Counted from the first letter of the stretch, positions 46,765-60,585 are shown. The stretch is 64,000 nucleotides of DNA from Ailanthus altissimus (GCA_946807835.1 OX327702.1:12090001-12154000), one strand, 5' to 3'. Notes: generated by a model not told the origin, from the letters alone. Translations and numbers: made by a program.

Positions 46765-47362
46765 TGTTGGTATCAGATCTAATGTATGTGGGTGTATGTA
46801 TGTGCAATTGTGTCTATTGCCTAAATACATATCAAATACATATTTAAGTGTGACAGAAGCGTGAAACTTGCAATAAATACAATAAATAAATATATTAATC
46901 ATATTAATATATTAATTAAAGTAGAGAACTCACCTCAACGTGTAACATTATACAAGTAATTTTTTAGAGTCCACATAGAGACCAACTCACAGACAGTTCT
47001 AGTCACCAACATGGTGGGCATGGTGAGCTAGAACAACAGCCTTATACGCAGCACTAGGTTTAACTCTTAAACCTTAAAATGGTCGGTGTGTATTATTATC
47101 CTTTTCTCCAAAAGGATAAGAAATTGAGAATTTGAAGTAATCCACCATTACTTCAATTGGAAGCATAGAGAAAAATGAAACAGTGTCATTTCTCCTTTCA
47201 TTTTTTTCTCTTCTTCTCTCGGTTTTCTTCTTTTTCTTTTCTTTTCCATTTCTCTTCACTCTCTCCGCCAAAATAACCAAACAGACCAAAACAATTCATT
47301 TTCTCATCTCTCTCTCTTTATATATATCTAATATTTATTAAAATATTAATATGATATATAAC

Positions 47363-47401
<39 letters not shown>

Positions 47402-48707
47402 TAATACTAATGGGTGCCAACTATTCGGCACCCAAAATATAATATTAATATATATAATATCTTATAATAAAGTATAATCTAATATAATAATATACTATAT
47501 AATAAAATAAGAGATATATTTTGATTATTTAACTATTAAATAATTAAAGTGTAAAATGACCATTTTGTCCCACATAAATAGTTACCAAGTTTACTCTCTA
47601 GTGGGTCCTACCAAACCAGTACTTAGGTAAACTCAATCAATGGTCCACAATGTGCCACATGTCATTATACAAATCAGTGCCTTGAACCATGCAAGTTAAG
47701 GTTACAACGCATACGTATAATCCTTCTATCATGATATCCTAGATGTGCTGGGGATATAGATTATCACCGTCAAATTCCCTTGTGCTCATCCATATCCTAT
47801 CTCTTGACTTGTATCTTATTGAACAATATGCACAAAATATTTTGCCATATTGTTCTGCCCTACCAGAACTCTTTCTCGGGATGATTACTTGTAGCCACAA
47901 GACTTTCTAAGATGCAATCTCGAAGCATCTAGATATCTAACTCCATATGGGAGCTAACGGATCCCATATCTGTACACATCTGACTCCATAAGCATCGGAT
48001 CATACCCAGTGGTCACACCATGAAAGGTCTGTGACATGCATGGAACCAAAGTATGATGGATCACTTATAAGCCCACCGTGGCACTCAAGTCAAAGGACCA
48101 CGTATACTACTTAACTCGAGAGGATCCTCCGTTGACAGCTTACATTAAGGTGTCTATCAGTGGCCCTCGTGAATTTGCCCCAAATTCAGTCCTAACTGGA
48201 TACCCATATGTCAATACAAGCTCCAAGCTCACATTCGACTAGGAACGACCATCTATACCCTATGGTATGACATATGTTGATCTATATAAAAAGGTATCCA
48301 TCGACAGACCCACATTGGCAGAAATAGATCAAGAAAAATTATTTGAGAATATAATTGCGCAAGTAGCAGTTCCTGCCACCCAATTGCAACTCTTGTAACT
48401 ATGCAGTTATTGGTATATTCCCAGGTCTATGTCCCATTACAGACAAGGCTCCAACTATTGGATCTGGTGAGTATTATAACCAACCAATACTTAGCTGTGC
48501 AAACATTTAGCATTTATATCTTTCAACTTGACTAACTATGAGCCCTTATCTAAACTGATCTGAACTCCTTCAGATTGTACAATGTCTATAACGTTACATT
48601 GCATGGTATTATATTAATGGGTATTAGCGATTTAATGGGAATGTACACTTGTATAAATACACAAGTATATGTACATTCAGGGATGGCCATAAGCACCGAC
48701 CTTAACA
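46765..48707 (-). repeat. A3 3' LTR with a deletion of about 260 bp
   Basis: 1,943 bp. Compared with the A3 5' LTR, the stretch between ATTATACA and AATCAG at about 47673 lacks the segment seen at about 53698-53940. An (AAT)n run is at 47362-47400 and the TGGGTGCCA hairpin near 47404. Confidence 0.85.
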
Positions 48708-48719
48708 ATCTCCTACTTG

Positions 48720-51681
48720 CTCTAGTGCTATTTTTTATGGCAGCTTATACACATCGACTCTACATGTTTCATAAACACTTTAAGAGTCATGGCCTTAGAA
48801 AGTAGGTCCACTAAATTATTTATGGAACACTTCTACAAATAATCACATCTCCTTAATCCAAGATCACTCTAGTCATATGAGACTTCTCTCAACATGATTA
48901 AAGTACTGGTGTCCTCTTGGCACCTTGGCTTGTACAATGGCCTAGTTTTGTCGCAAACTTATGGGATATGATCCATCTATCTTGAAACTCTTTCAAGTCC
49001 AGCAATAAACCTACGAATCCTCACTGCTGCTTCCACTCTGCCAATCTGAATTATCAGTGAATCCCAGTTTGGTGTAATTCAAACTCTCTTAGTACTAATA
49101 AGAATGAGCACATTTTCAGATGTAGACTCTCTATCATTTAAGTCAAACTAGAAGTTTAACTCTGTGCGTCTTCTCATTCATAATTCACTTTCTTCATATT
49201 CTGAGAAACTTATCCTTTGTACCCTCAAAATACCTCAGTATATGTTTGACTACCATCAATTGGCGATCACCTGAATCAGACTAGACTTGGCTTGTAACTC
49301 TTATAGCTAAATTGATCTCAGGTCTCAAACACATCATAGCATACATCAAGCTCTGAAGAGCTGATGTATCTGGTGTGTTAGACATTCTAACTCTTTCATC
49401 TTCCATCTAAAGAGACACTCTTCTCGAAAGATGAACACCAGGTCTATTGATGTGAAATGATTTAAGAGAGTCCTATCAGCTTCCTAGCTCTATCTCTATA
49501 AAGCTTTATACCTAGTATAAAGGAAGCCTCTCCTAAATCCTTTATGGTGAAATTCTTATGAGTTACTTCTGACCAATTATAACATACGGACATCATTCCC
49601 AATGACCAGTAAGTCATCAATAAAAAGCATCAAAAAGACTATCATGCTCCTACTGACCTTTCATGCACACTAGACCAGAAGTCTGGCTAGACATAAAACT
49701 TTCAGGTTGTTCCATGAATATCTCTTACTCGTGGTATTCATTTTGGATCACCTTTCTTATATTCATCTGCCAAACTTTAAAGTCGTAATATGCTGCAAGA
49801 GCCAATAAAATACTAATTGACTTTAACATCAATTTGGTTCAAATGTTTCCTCTTAATTGATCCCAGATCACTAAAGATTACTTTTTTAGAGCCAATATAA
49901 TGCCTAGAAGGTCTCTACCTTCCTTTCGGCTCCTACTACCTCTTTGTAAACCCTTTACAACCAATGAGAATAATTCTCACAAGTAACTTAACCAAGTCCC
50001 AAACTTGATTCTGATACTTATGGTCAATTTTTATTTTTATGGCTTCTTGCTGCTTCTCTAATCGGTGTCTAACATTGACTCCATATAGGTCAAAGGATGA
50101 TTTTCTTCTACCAAGAAAACTCTAAGTTTACCTTCAGGCATCAACCATAGCTAAAAGGTGAGCTAGACATCCTTTCCGACCCTTTGGGGTATGCTAAAAA
50201 GTCACTGCTTAATTGAGCCTGAGTTCCTATCCTTGGTTCATTGATTTTCAGATTAACTTCACCAAGTTCAATCTTTCTATAATTCCCACGATCCATGAGA
50301 AACTCTTTCTCTAGAATAATAGAATACCGAGAAACGAACACACTTTGCTTATCTGAATCATAGAACTAATATCCTATAGAATTCACAGGATACTCAATGA
50401 ACCTATATTAGTACCTCTTTGGTGTTATTTATCCTGCTGAGTAACTCTGCATAACTCTTACGTAAGCAGGACATCCCCAAGTCTTAACTTACTTAAGATA
50501 CGACTTCCTTCCTTTCTGTATCTCATATGGAATGGAAGGAACAGCTTCTGATGGAACTTTACTTAATAAGCAGTTGTATTTACAGCAGATACTCATAGAT
50601 ATAGATCGGTAACACTTATTATCAATCGGACCATATCTAATAAAGTTTGATTCCTCATTTCCAAAACATCATTATGTTATGATTACCTAGAGGACTATAA
50701 TAAGTGAGAATCTCATTCTCCTTAAATAAATGGAAAACTTGTTGTTAATGTACTCACTACCTCGATCTAATTGAAGGAATGTGATGTACATTCTGGTATG
50801 TTTGGTCATCTTCGTGGATACACTATTCATAAACTGATTAAGTTTTCATGGTCAGATCAAGTCTTCAAACTTCTTTAACTAGACGGATAAGCGTCTTACA
50901 CCTATATGACCTAAACTCATATACCATAGCTCCGTAACATTTAAGGATTTGATCTACAGACATTTTCAATTATATATAATGTCCATTTATTAACTGACGT
51001 TCAGCTAATAAAACATCATACTTATTATGTAATACAACTATTGTATTGCATACAAGAACTAAGTCAAGTTGTCCATCAACTTGGACGTACAAGAAATAAC
51101 CATTTCTTACTCTCAACTTAACTTCTATTAGTTGTTGCATTGTAGTCTCTCTCAATCCCTGTAACATCTTGCAAATATGAAAGGAACGTGCAATATATCA
51201 TACCCAGCTTGAACTGGCATTAAATGCCTTAGAAATGTCTATTTGTGTCAAACACAAACCTGTGGGAGTCTTCTTGACAATTATAAGGCTTTTAGGGTAG
51301 AGGGATTTCCAATTCCCAACCTTACACAGTGAAAACACTTTCCATCTATACACTCTCTTATTGATCTTTGGATAAATGTTGCCTCTGAAGATTTATCCTA
51401 GGGATCTACCTTATCTTCTTCTCTTCACACATCTAGTCTCACCAGATATACTTGAAGTAGAAGATGAAGCACCATTTACAAAGAGGGCCGCACTCTCTCT
51501 ATTGAATATCCCCTAGAGAAGTGTTATCCGAAATACCTTACGGCAAACTCTGATCAACAATAAATCCAAAATTTTCTGAATGAAGAACATTTCTAAGATT
51601 CATCGATCGATCAGAGTAATTCTTAGCACTCTAGAGTTTGATTGCATCAACTATGCACACCAACTGGTTCGTAGTAGCCAT
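48720..51681 (-). pseudogene. A3 gag-pol remnant
   Basis: Minus strand: gag ATG at 51681, protease with TGA (complement of 51198-51200) before its active site, integrase about 50940-50300, RT with the same missing YGLKQ segment at about 49680-49640, RNase H to about 48760. Ends next to the complement of the polypurine tract after 48707. Confidence 0.8.
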
Positions 51682-52820
51682 TAGACTTGACAGGCCAAAA
51701 TAACAGGAGATGTAAACAGAATGGTCATTAAATTGCTAATAAACGTTTTAGATCATGGGTATACTAATTATACATTTTCAATTTAAAATGCCCTCCCACT
51801 GCTTTACATAATTCCGATATTCTCTCGAACAGAAAGATAATAGTTTAAACTCTTTTAAACTATACAGCAGAAAGTAGATCCCATTCAAATTTACTCGAGC
51901 CTCACGCTGTAGCAATATTAGCCTTTGTAAAGCCAACAGGTAGACAACATTTATCAATTGCATCTCATGCAACTCTTACCACTTGATCCTGAATACACCT
52001 TATCTTCACGTTGTAGCTATATTGGGTAAGTGTATTCCAGATTAACTTGTCAATGATCAAATATATGCTACCGATACTATCCTCACACTGTAGCAATATT
52101 GGGCAATACTTTCGTATATATTTGCCTTATCTCATGTTTAACTGGTATAGTCCAAGTCCAACCGACCAAGTCCCTCATGTTGTAGCAATATTGAAGAAAG
52201 GCCGACATGACTCGTCTAACACTGTATTGACAAGACGGATCAGAATAAATATTATTTCATAATGTAATATTCTTCAATCTAATTAAGAGAGATTTTTCTA
52301 ACCTTGGTCTCCATTCTCCTAAGAAGGGTGATTCTCAATAAATTAATTTTTCTATATAAGCACAACTAACCCTCACCAGTAGGGCTCCTATTGTGATTAC
52401 CAACATAGAAAAAATTAATCATTATTTATAATACAGACCAATAACTCTTTATCACTGCATTTCTTAAACTCTGATTTATAATGTAAATTGATAACTTTTA
52501 TCACTATATCTCATAAATCTACACATGCAAAATTAATTTTGAAACACTGTTCAAAAATACTGTAGCTATGAACAGTAAAAATATTGTTCATGTGCTACTG
52601 TTTAAGTGAATAGTACACTACCGCGGTGCTAAATTGCATCACTGCAACGCTAGGAGGTCGAACCCCCAGCACCGCAATGCCAACCCCCTAGCGCTGCAAT
52701 GCCCAGTACTTCTCATTTGGCATACCCGTTTCAACACTTGAAATGCACCATTTACACTAAGCCTTTTGCATCCATTCACTCAAACAATACCCATATATAT
52801 CCTAAATAGCTCTGATACCA
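51682..52820 (-). other. A3 leader and primer-binding site
   Basis: GCTCTGATACCA at 52809-52820 is the complement of the primer-binding site. Loop motifs (as complement) are at 52173-52194, 52081-52102, 52004-52025 and 51900-51921, and the GC-rich patch is at 52620-52710. Confidence 0.8.
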
Positions 52821-52822
52821 TT

Positions 52823-55800
52823 TGTTGGTATCAAATCTAATATATGTGGGTGTATGCATGTGCAGTTGTGTCTAATGCCTAAATGCATATCAAATATATA
52901 TTTAAGTCTGACGGAAGCGTGAAACTTGCAATAAACACAATAAATATATATATTAATCATATTAATATATTAATTAAGGTAGAGAACTCACCTCAACGTG
53001 TAACGTTATATAAGTAATTTTTCAAAGTCCACATGGAGACCAACTCGCAGACAGTTCTAATCACCAACACAGTAAGCAGGTGAGCTAGAACAATAGCCTT
53101 ATACGCAGCACTAGGTTTAACTCTTAAATTCTAAAATGGTTGGTGTGTATTATTATCCTTTTCTTCAAAAGGATAAAAAATTAAGAATTTGAAACAATCC
53201 ACCATTACTTCAATTAGATGCATAGAGAAAAATGAAACAGTGTCATTTTTCCTTTCATTTTTTTCTCTTATTCTCTCGGTTTTTTTCTTTTTCTTTTCTT
53301 TTCCATTTCTCTTCACTCTCTCTGTCAAAATAACCAAACAGACCAAAACAATTCATTTTCTCATCTCTCTCTTTATATATATCTAATATATATTAAAATG
53401 TTAATATAATGTATAATATAATAATAATAATAATAATAATACTAATGGGTGCCAATTATTTGGCACCCAAAATATAATATTAATATATATTTAATATCTT
53501 ATAATAATATAATATAATAATATACTACATAATAAAATAAGAGATATATTTTGATTATTTAACTATTAAATAATTAAAGTGTGAAATAACCATTTTGCCC
53601 TCATAAATAGTTACCAAGTTTACCTTTAAGTGAGTCCCACCAAACCCGCACTTGGGTAAACTCAACCGATGGTCCACAATGCGCCACATGTCATTATATA
53701 ATTAGTAAATAACAATTATTAAATAATTATTGTATTTAACACTTAAATACAGATACACACGTATTCCCGTGGTATTGTTAAGTATTGTTGAATTAAATAA
53801 TTTAATCCGGCACGCTGCCTCAATGTACAACGAGTACACTCCATATTGCGGGACTCCCTCGGTCCTATGCCCGATTCGTCAAATGGAACTATTCTATGAG
53901 TCTGTGAGCAATACCCCACGCACACGTCACGGATATATAAATCAGCGCGTTGAACCATGCAAGTTAAGGTTACAACGCATACGTATAGTCCTTCTTGTTG
54001 GGTGTTGATTATTCTAGGGTGCTTGCATGTGGGATGTGTTTATCATACAAAAATATACATATCTCATACATATATGTGCACAGCGAAAGATTGAAATTAA
54101 TACAATGAACACATGTAATACATATTTATCAAATGAAAAACGAGATTGAGAAATATAACCCATGAAGCCTTTTGATTAATTTGCTTGAAGTCCACCATGA
54201 AATGAAACTTTGATCAATAGCAATCAACAAATGTGGGTTTGATTGTTTAGAATGGCAGTATGTTAATCCATTTAGTTTAACTCTTAAACTTGATTCAAAG
54301 TTAAACTCTTTAATTTAGTTAAATTTATTTTTTCTTTTATTCAACTCTTGAATAAAAATAAATTTAATTCATGTTTTAATGGCTAAATTAATTGAAGAAG
54401 ATGATGAATAGAAATGATTTCAACTCTTGAAATATTTCAATTTTCGTTCTCCATTTCTCTCTTAATTTTCTAGCCAACCAAAAACAACTTAACCTTATTA
54501 GATTAACTCTTAATCTAATTAAATTAATTTATTTTATCTTTTGTTCAACTCTTGAACAATTAAAACAAATCTATTTTAGTTATTACAATTAGCAACCATT
54601 TATTTATTTGTTTTGTTGTTCTAACACTTAAAACACAAAATAAAGAATTTCAGTTTCTCAAATTGAAATGGCTACCAAAATTGCAAAATTTAAAAATCTA
54701 AAAATTATTGATTTTGAATTTCATTTCCCTTTTATATATTAATGCATAAATTTTAAACTAATTTGAATTTCATTTGCATTTAATTTAACTTAATCTAACA
54801 TTAGTTAACATTTAACCTTAGTTAGGTTAGTTTAACTTAACCCTTAAGTTAAATAAATATTTAAATATTTTAACCATAGTTAACTAACTTAACTATAGTT
54901 AGGTTAACCTTTACTTAACCATTAAGTAAAGTTAACTTAACTTAACCATATGGTTAACCTTTAACCATAGTTAAGTTAAATAATTTATTTAACAATTAAA
55001 TAAATAAATAATCATAAAATAAAATTACTTTTATATCCTTACTAAGTTACTAAGTTAACCTAAAATAGGTCCCACCATTTAACCATATACTTTAGTTAAC
55101 TTAACTTTAGTAAATTACTGAATTATACTGTATTGAACCATTCAATACGATAAACTGCCCAAGTGCTCAAAGAGTACATTTCATATTGGGACTCTCTAGG
55201 TCTACACCCGATTTGTCAAATGGAACTATTCTATTAATCCGTAATCGATGCCCCACGCACACGTTACGAATATTACAAATCAATGTGTTAAACCATACAA
55301 GTTGAGGTCATAACGTATACGTATAATCTTTTCATCATTTATACCCTAGATGTGTGGGATCAGCACCGTCAAATCCCCATTTGCTCATCCATAATCATAT
55401 CTCCAGATTCGTATCTCGATTAAACAATATACGCAAACACTTTTGGTATACTGTTTAACCCTGTGGTAAACTCTTTTCCTGGGTTTATTCTTGTGGCCAC
55501 AAAACTTTATGAAATACAATCTCGGAGCATCGGATATACAACTTACCTACGTAAGCTGACGGATCCCGTATCTAGGCACACCGAACTCCATGAGCATCGG
55601 ACCATACCCAGCGACACATAGCGGTTAAACCATGAAATGTCTCTGACATATGTGGAACCAAAGCATGATGGATCATTCACAAAACCATCGTGGCGCCCAA
55701 GTTAAAGGACCACGAATACTACTCAACTCGAGAGGATCTTCCTTTGACGGCTTCATAGGATATCTATTGGGGTCCTTGTGAGTCTGTTTAGTATCTAGTC

Positions 55801-57327
55801 TTGACTGGATACCCGCATGCCTATACAAGCTCTAAGTTCATGGTCAACTAAGAACAACCATCTGAACCAGCCAGATATAAACATACATTAATCTATATAA
55901 TGTGAATTCACTGATAAACCTGCATTGGTAATTATAGATCAGGAACATTATATTTGAGACATACTTACATAATGATATTTCTTAGCACATATTGCAACTC
56001 TTTGCAACTATATCATTACAAGTATACTCTCAGGTCTTTGTCCCATTATAGATAAGGTTCTAACTTTTTAAATCTTGCCAACTCTTTTAACTTGCTAACT
56101 CTTAGCATTTATAACTCTCAACTTTGCTAACTATTAGTTCTGGTCTAAACTCCTTTAGACCAGATCTAAACTGTTTCAGATCAAACTGTGTCTATAATGT
56201 TACAAGCATTATACCATATAAATATGATATTAACAAATTTTATTCGAAATGTTTATTGTATAAATATTAACAATTAATATTTATACAATATTGGAATGGC
56301 ATATGAGCACTAGCTCCAACACTTCTGTCATAATATCTTGGATGTGCTGGGGATATAGATTATCACCGTCAAATCTTCTTGTGCTCATCCATATCCTATC
56401 TCTAGACTTGTGTCTCATTGAATAATATGCGCAAACTCTTTTGCCATATTATTCCACCCTAGCAGAACTCTTTCTCGGGATGATTGCTTGTGGCCACAAG
56501 ACTTTCTGAGATACAGTCTTGAAGCATCTGGATATCTAACTCCATATAGGAGTTAACGGATCCTATATCTGTACACATCGGACTCCATAAGCATCGAACC
56601 ATACCCAGCGACACCCAGTGGGCACACCATGAAAGGTCTGTGACATGCATGGAACCAAAGTATGATGGATCACTTACAAGCCCACCGTGGCACTCAGGTT
56701 AAAAGACTGCGTATACTACTCAACTCGAGAGGACCCTCAATTGACGGCTTACATTGGGGTGTTTATCGGAGACCCTCATGAGTCTGTCCTATATCCAGTC
56801 CTAACTGGATACCTATATGTCAATACGAACTCCAAGCTCACAGTCGACTAGGAATGACCATCTATACCGTATGGTATAACATATGCTAATGTATATAAAA
56901 AGGTATCTATCGACAGACCCGCAACGAAGAAATAGATCATGGATAATTATTTGAGAACATACTTGCGCAACTAACATTTCCTACCACCTGATTGCAACTC
57001 TTCCAACTATGCAGTTACTGGTATATTCCCAGGTCTATGTCCCATTACAGACAAGACTCCAAGTCTTAGATCTACTGAGTATTATAACCAGCCAACACTT
57101 AGCTGTGCTAACATTTAGCATTTATATCTCTCAACTTGGCTAACTATGAGCTCTTATCTAAACTCCTTTAGATCTGATTCGAACTCCTTCAGATCGTACA
57201 ATGTCTGTAATATTACATTGCATTGTACTATATTAATGGGTATTAGCGATTTAATAGAAATGTACACTTGTATAAATACACAAGTATATGTATATTCAGG
57301 GATGGCACGTAAGCACCGATCGTAACA
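52823..57327 (-). repeat. A3 5' LTR, interrupted at 53996-56321
   Basis: Net length 2,174 bp after removing the insertion and one CTTCT. Hairpin TGGGTGCCAATTATTTGGCA near 53445 is intact. The minus-strand start TGTTACGATCGG lies at 57327. Confidence 0.85.
53996..56321 (-). mobile_element. Solo LTR, copia-type family C, reverse, exact CTTCT duplication
   Basis: Plus-strand ends TGTTGGGTG and CTCCAACA. CTTCT flanks it exactly (53991-53995 and 56322-56326). It is related to families A and B (the block 55540-55720 is the conserved one) but otherwise diverged. A GTTAA/TTAAC-rich stretch lies at 54790-55100. Confidence 0.9.
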
Positions 57328-58024
57328 GGAAGATAAAAGAGTTAAAATGTCTAACACACCATATACATCAGCTCTTTAGATATTGATGTATGCTATGATG
57401 TGTTTGAGACCTGAGATCAGTTTGGTTGTAAGAGTTACGAGCAGGGTTTCAGTCTGGTTCAAATGACCGCCACTTGTTGGTAGTCAAACATATCCTGTAG
57501 TACCTTGATGGTACACAGGATAAGTTTCTCAAAAATGGAGAAAGTGACTTATAAATGAAAAGATGCACGGAGTCAGACTTCAAATTTAACCTAGATGATA
57601 GAGAGTCTACATTTGAGAATGTGCTCATTCTCATTAGTACTAGATGAGTTGAAGATGCACCATACTGGGATTCACTACTAATTTTTCAAATGGTAGAGCA
57701 GAAACGGCTGTGAGGATTCGTAGGTTTATCGCTGGCATTAGAAGAGTTCCAAGACAAATGGATCCTATCCCATAAGTTTGCGACAAAACTAAGCCATTGT
57801 ACAAGTCAAGGTGCCAAGAGGACACCAATACTCTAATCATATTGAGAGGAGTCTCATATGACTAGATGAATCTTGGCTTAAGGAGATATGATTATTTGTA
57901 GAAGTGTTCTATAAATAATTTAGTGGACCCACTTTCTAATGCCATGACTCTAATAGTGTTTATGAAACACACAGTCGATGTGTATGAGATGCCATCAGGA
58001 ATAGCACTAGAGCAAATGGGAGAT
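57328..58024 (+). pseudogene. A1 RNase H remnant and polypurine tract
   Basis: Resumes A1 after A3. RNase H phrases such as H-I-L..Y-L-D-G-T are present near 57490 but broken. AAATGGGAGAT at about 58014-58024 precedes the LTR. Confidence 0.75.
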
Positions 58025-59539
58025 TGTTAAGGTCGGTGCTTACGTGTCATCCCTGAATGTACATGTACTTGTGTATTTATACAAGTGTACATTTTTATTA
58101 AATTGCTAATACCCATTTATATGGTATTATGTATGTAGCATTACAAACATTGTAGATCTGAAGGAGTTCGAATCATATCTAAAAGAGTTTAGATAAGGGC
58201 TAATAGTTAGCTACGCTGAGACATATAATTGCTAAATGTTAGCACAACTACGTGTTAGCTGGTTATAATACTCAGCAGATCCAAGAGTTTGAGCCTTATC
58301 TGTAATGGGACATAGACTTGGGAATATACCAGTAACTGTATAGTTGCAAGAGTTACAATCGGGTGCCAGAAAATGCAAGTTGCACAAGTATGTTCTCAAA
58401 TAATTGTCCTTGATCTATTTCTGTCGATGCGAGTTTGTCGGTGGATACCTTTATATATAGATCAGTATATGTCATACCTATAAGGTATAGATGGTCGTCC
58501 CTAGCCGACTATGAGCTTGGAGCTCGTATTGACATATGGGTATCTAGTTAGGACTAGATATGAGATAGACTCATGAGGGCCTCCGATACACACCTTATAT
58601 AAGCCATCAACGAAGGGTCCTCTCGAGTTGAGTAGTATACGTGGTCCTTTGACCTGAGTGCCACGATGGGCTTGTAAGTGATCCACCATATTTTGGTTTC
58701 AAGCATGTCACAGACCTTTCATGGTGTGACCGCTGGGTATGGTTCGATGCTTATGGAGTTCGGTGTGTACATATATGGGATCCGTCAACTCGCATATAGA
58801 GTTAGATATCCAGATGCTTCGAGACTGTATCTCAAAAAGTCTTGTGGCCACAAACAATCATCTCACGAAAGGGTTCCGTCTAGGTGGAACAATATGGCAA
58901 AAGAGTTTGCGCATATTATTTAGTGAGATACAAGTCTAGAGATAAGACATGGATGAGCACTAGAGAATTTGACGGTGATGATCTATATCCCCGCACATCC
59001 AGGATATCATGACGGAAGGACTATATGTATGCGTTGCAACCTCAACTTACATAGTTCAACGTGCTGATTTGTATATTCGTGGCGTGTACGTGAGGCATTG
59101 TTCACGGACTCATGGAATAGTTCCATTTGACAAATCAGGAGTAGGACCTAGGGAGTTCTGCGATATAGAGTGTACTCGTTGTGTACTAGAGCAGCGTGGT
59201 AGATTAAATTATTTAATTCAGTAATATTTAGCACTACCACGGGAATGCTTGTGTGTTTGTATTTAAGTGTTAAATATAACAATTAGTTAATAATAATTAT
59301 TTACTAACTGTATTATGACACATAGCGTATTGTGGACCCTCGGTTGAGTTTACCCGAGTGTAAAATTTTGTGGGACTCACTAAGGGGTAGACTTGGTAAC
59401 TATTCATGAGGGGCAAAATAGTCATTTCATACTTTGATTATTTAATAATTAAATAATTAAAATATCTCTCTTATTATATTATATTTTATTATAAGATATT
59501 ATATATATAATAATATTATATTTTGGGTGCCAAATAGGC
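58025..59539 (+). repeat. A1 3' LTR, truncated
   Basis: Starts TGTTAAGGTC and ends inside the hairpin stem TGGGTGCCA at about 59525-59539. The last 650 bp of the LTR are missing. Confidence 0.85.
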
Positions 59540-59935
59540 CAGCCTATTTGTAAGACTATTATATAAGAAGATGAAGAACTGGCGCACCCTACACACCCAG
59601 CTCAGGTTACCTGCGCCCCTAAGGAGTTGGTATGGGTTCCCGCACACTCTGACAAAAAGGCCGACCTTTTTGTAAGACTATGGAAGCCCATCAACTACTT
59701 GGTCCACCAGCTGGATGACACCTCAAAGTTACCAGTGCACCTACATAATCCTCTTAAGTTATCTGCGCCCCCAAAGATTCAAACCCCCGCCCCCATCTCC
59801 ATGCCTGATGGGTATAAGGACGAACCTCTAAAGGTCTATAAGGCCTCTATAGAGATAGGGGCGGGGGTTCGAATCTTTATGGGTGCAGGTAACCTGAGCT
59901 GGTTGTATAGATGCGCCAGGTAACCGACTTTTCAA
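59540..59935. repeat. GC-rich fold-back composite of unknown origin
   Basis: At least three related modules: about 59582-59640 and 59738-59812 on the plus strand, and 59838-59919 inverted. The arms 59597-59618 and 59881-59902 pair with few mismatches. Module text runs from CAGCTCAGGTTACCTGC to GATTCGAACCCCCGCCCC; these resemble tRNA A- and B-box sequence (GGTTCGAATC on the + strand at about 59864). TTGTAAGACTAT recurs at 59549 and 59669. A 98-codon frame at 59627-59923 covers inverted repeats and is not a credible gene. Confidence 0.5.
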
Positions 59936-60577
59936 CACTCGGCCTTTTTGTAATTAACCTTATGCTGTATGGTGATAGATACGGCTGTGTTTGGAGTTTA
60001 AGATGATCAATCAAGCTTTAACATACTAAGTTCTTGTTGCTACAACTGTCAATAACAATCTTCTATACTTTGTCGACAACTGAGCTCTTTTCCTCAAAAA
60101 TATTATTTTGTTAAGACTGTTTTGGTTATGTAAGCGTAAACATCAATTTTTTCACAACACATACAGCCCCGTCACCTTATTTTTGACTATCTCAACATCA
60201 AATAATAAATATTAAAACAATAGATGTTATATCAATAATAAATAATTACCATAACATGATATACTAACACATATATATCATAAATAACTATATCCTTATT
60301 TTTTATGTACGGCAATTACTTAACATACTCATAAGAACAATAATATAATATAAATAATTATAATAAATATAAACATAACAAAAATTTGAAATAAAATATA
60401 AAATTATAACACATAATAAATAATAAAAAGAGTATAATTTAAATAATTTAAATTTTAACATAAAATTAAGAATTTATCATATTAAAAAATTGTGATAATA
60501 GCATACTACAAATATATATATATATATATAAGATAACAAAATGGTTAATTATTAACATTTTTTTAAGGGAAAATGAC
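59936..60577. other. AT-rich intergenic stretch
   Basis: No gene seen; (AT)n microsatellite at about 60513-60530. Confidence 0.4.
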
Positions 60578-60585
60578 ATATGGAC

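Larger units (their letters stand above)
46765..57327 (-). mobile_element. Family A copia element A3, complete, reverse, nested in A1
   Basis: Minus strand: 5' LTR 57327-52823, primer-binding site 52820-52809, leader, gag-pol 51681-48720, polypurine tract, 3' LTR 48707-46765. Flanks GGAAA and GGAAG (57328-57332) are a 4/5 duplication, and A1 continues on both sides. It carries its own solo LTR insertion at 53996-56321. Confidence 0.9.
28956..59539 (+). mobile_element. Family A copia element A1, host of three nested insertions
   Basis: 5' LTR 28956-31157; internal pieces 31158-33104, 42838-44073, 46499-46764 and 57328-58024; 3' LTR 58025-59539 (truncated). The pieces join base-for-base when compared with A0: 33104/42838 at the integrase start, 44073/46499 inside RT, 46764/57328 between RT and RNase H. 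Inserted between them are A2, a reverse solo LTR and A3. The internal pieces add up to about 4.1 kb, as in A2 and A3. The polyprotein is defective in the same ways as the other copies. Confidence 0.85.

Noticed and set aside
28956..59539. Family A copies as a segmental or tandem duplication
   Set aside because: A2 and A3 interrupt A1 at different points, one is inverted, and each has its own 5-bp duplication, which fits transposition.
59838..59919. A functional tRNA gene because of GGTTCGAATC
   Set aside because: The matching A-box-like part is on the opposite strand and no cloverleaf can be drawn.
59627..59923. 98-codon frame in the GC-rich composite
   Set aside because: It spans inverted copies of one module, so the frame is an effect of GC content and palindromes.
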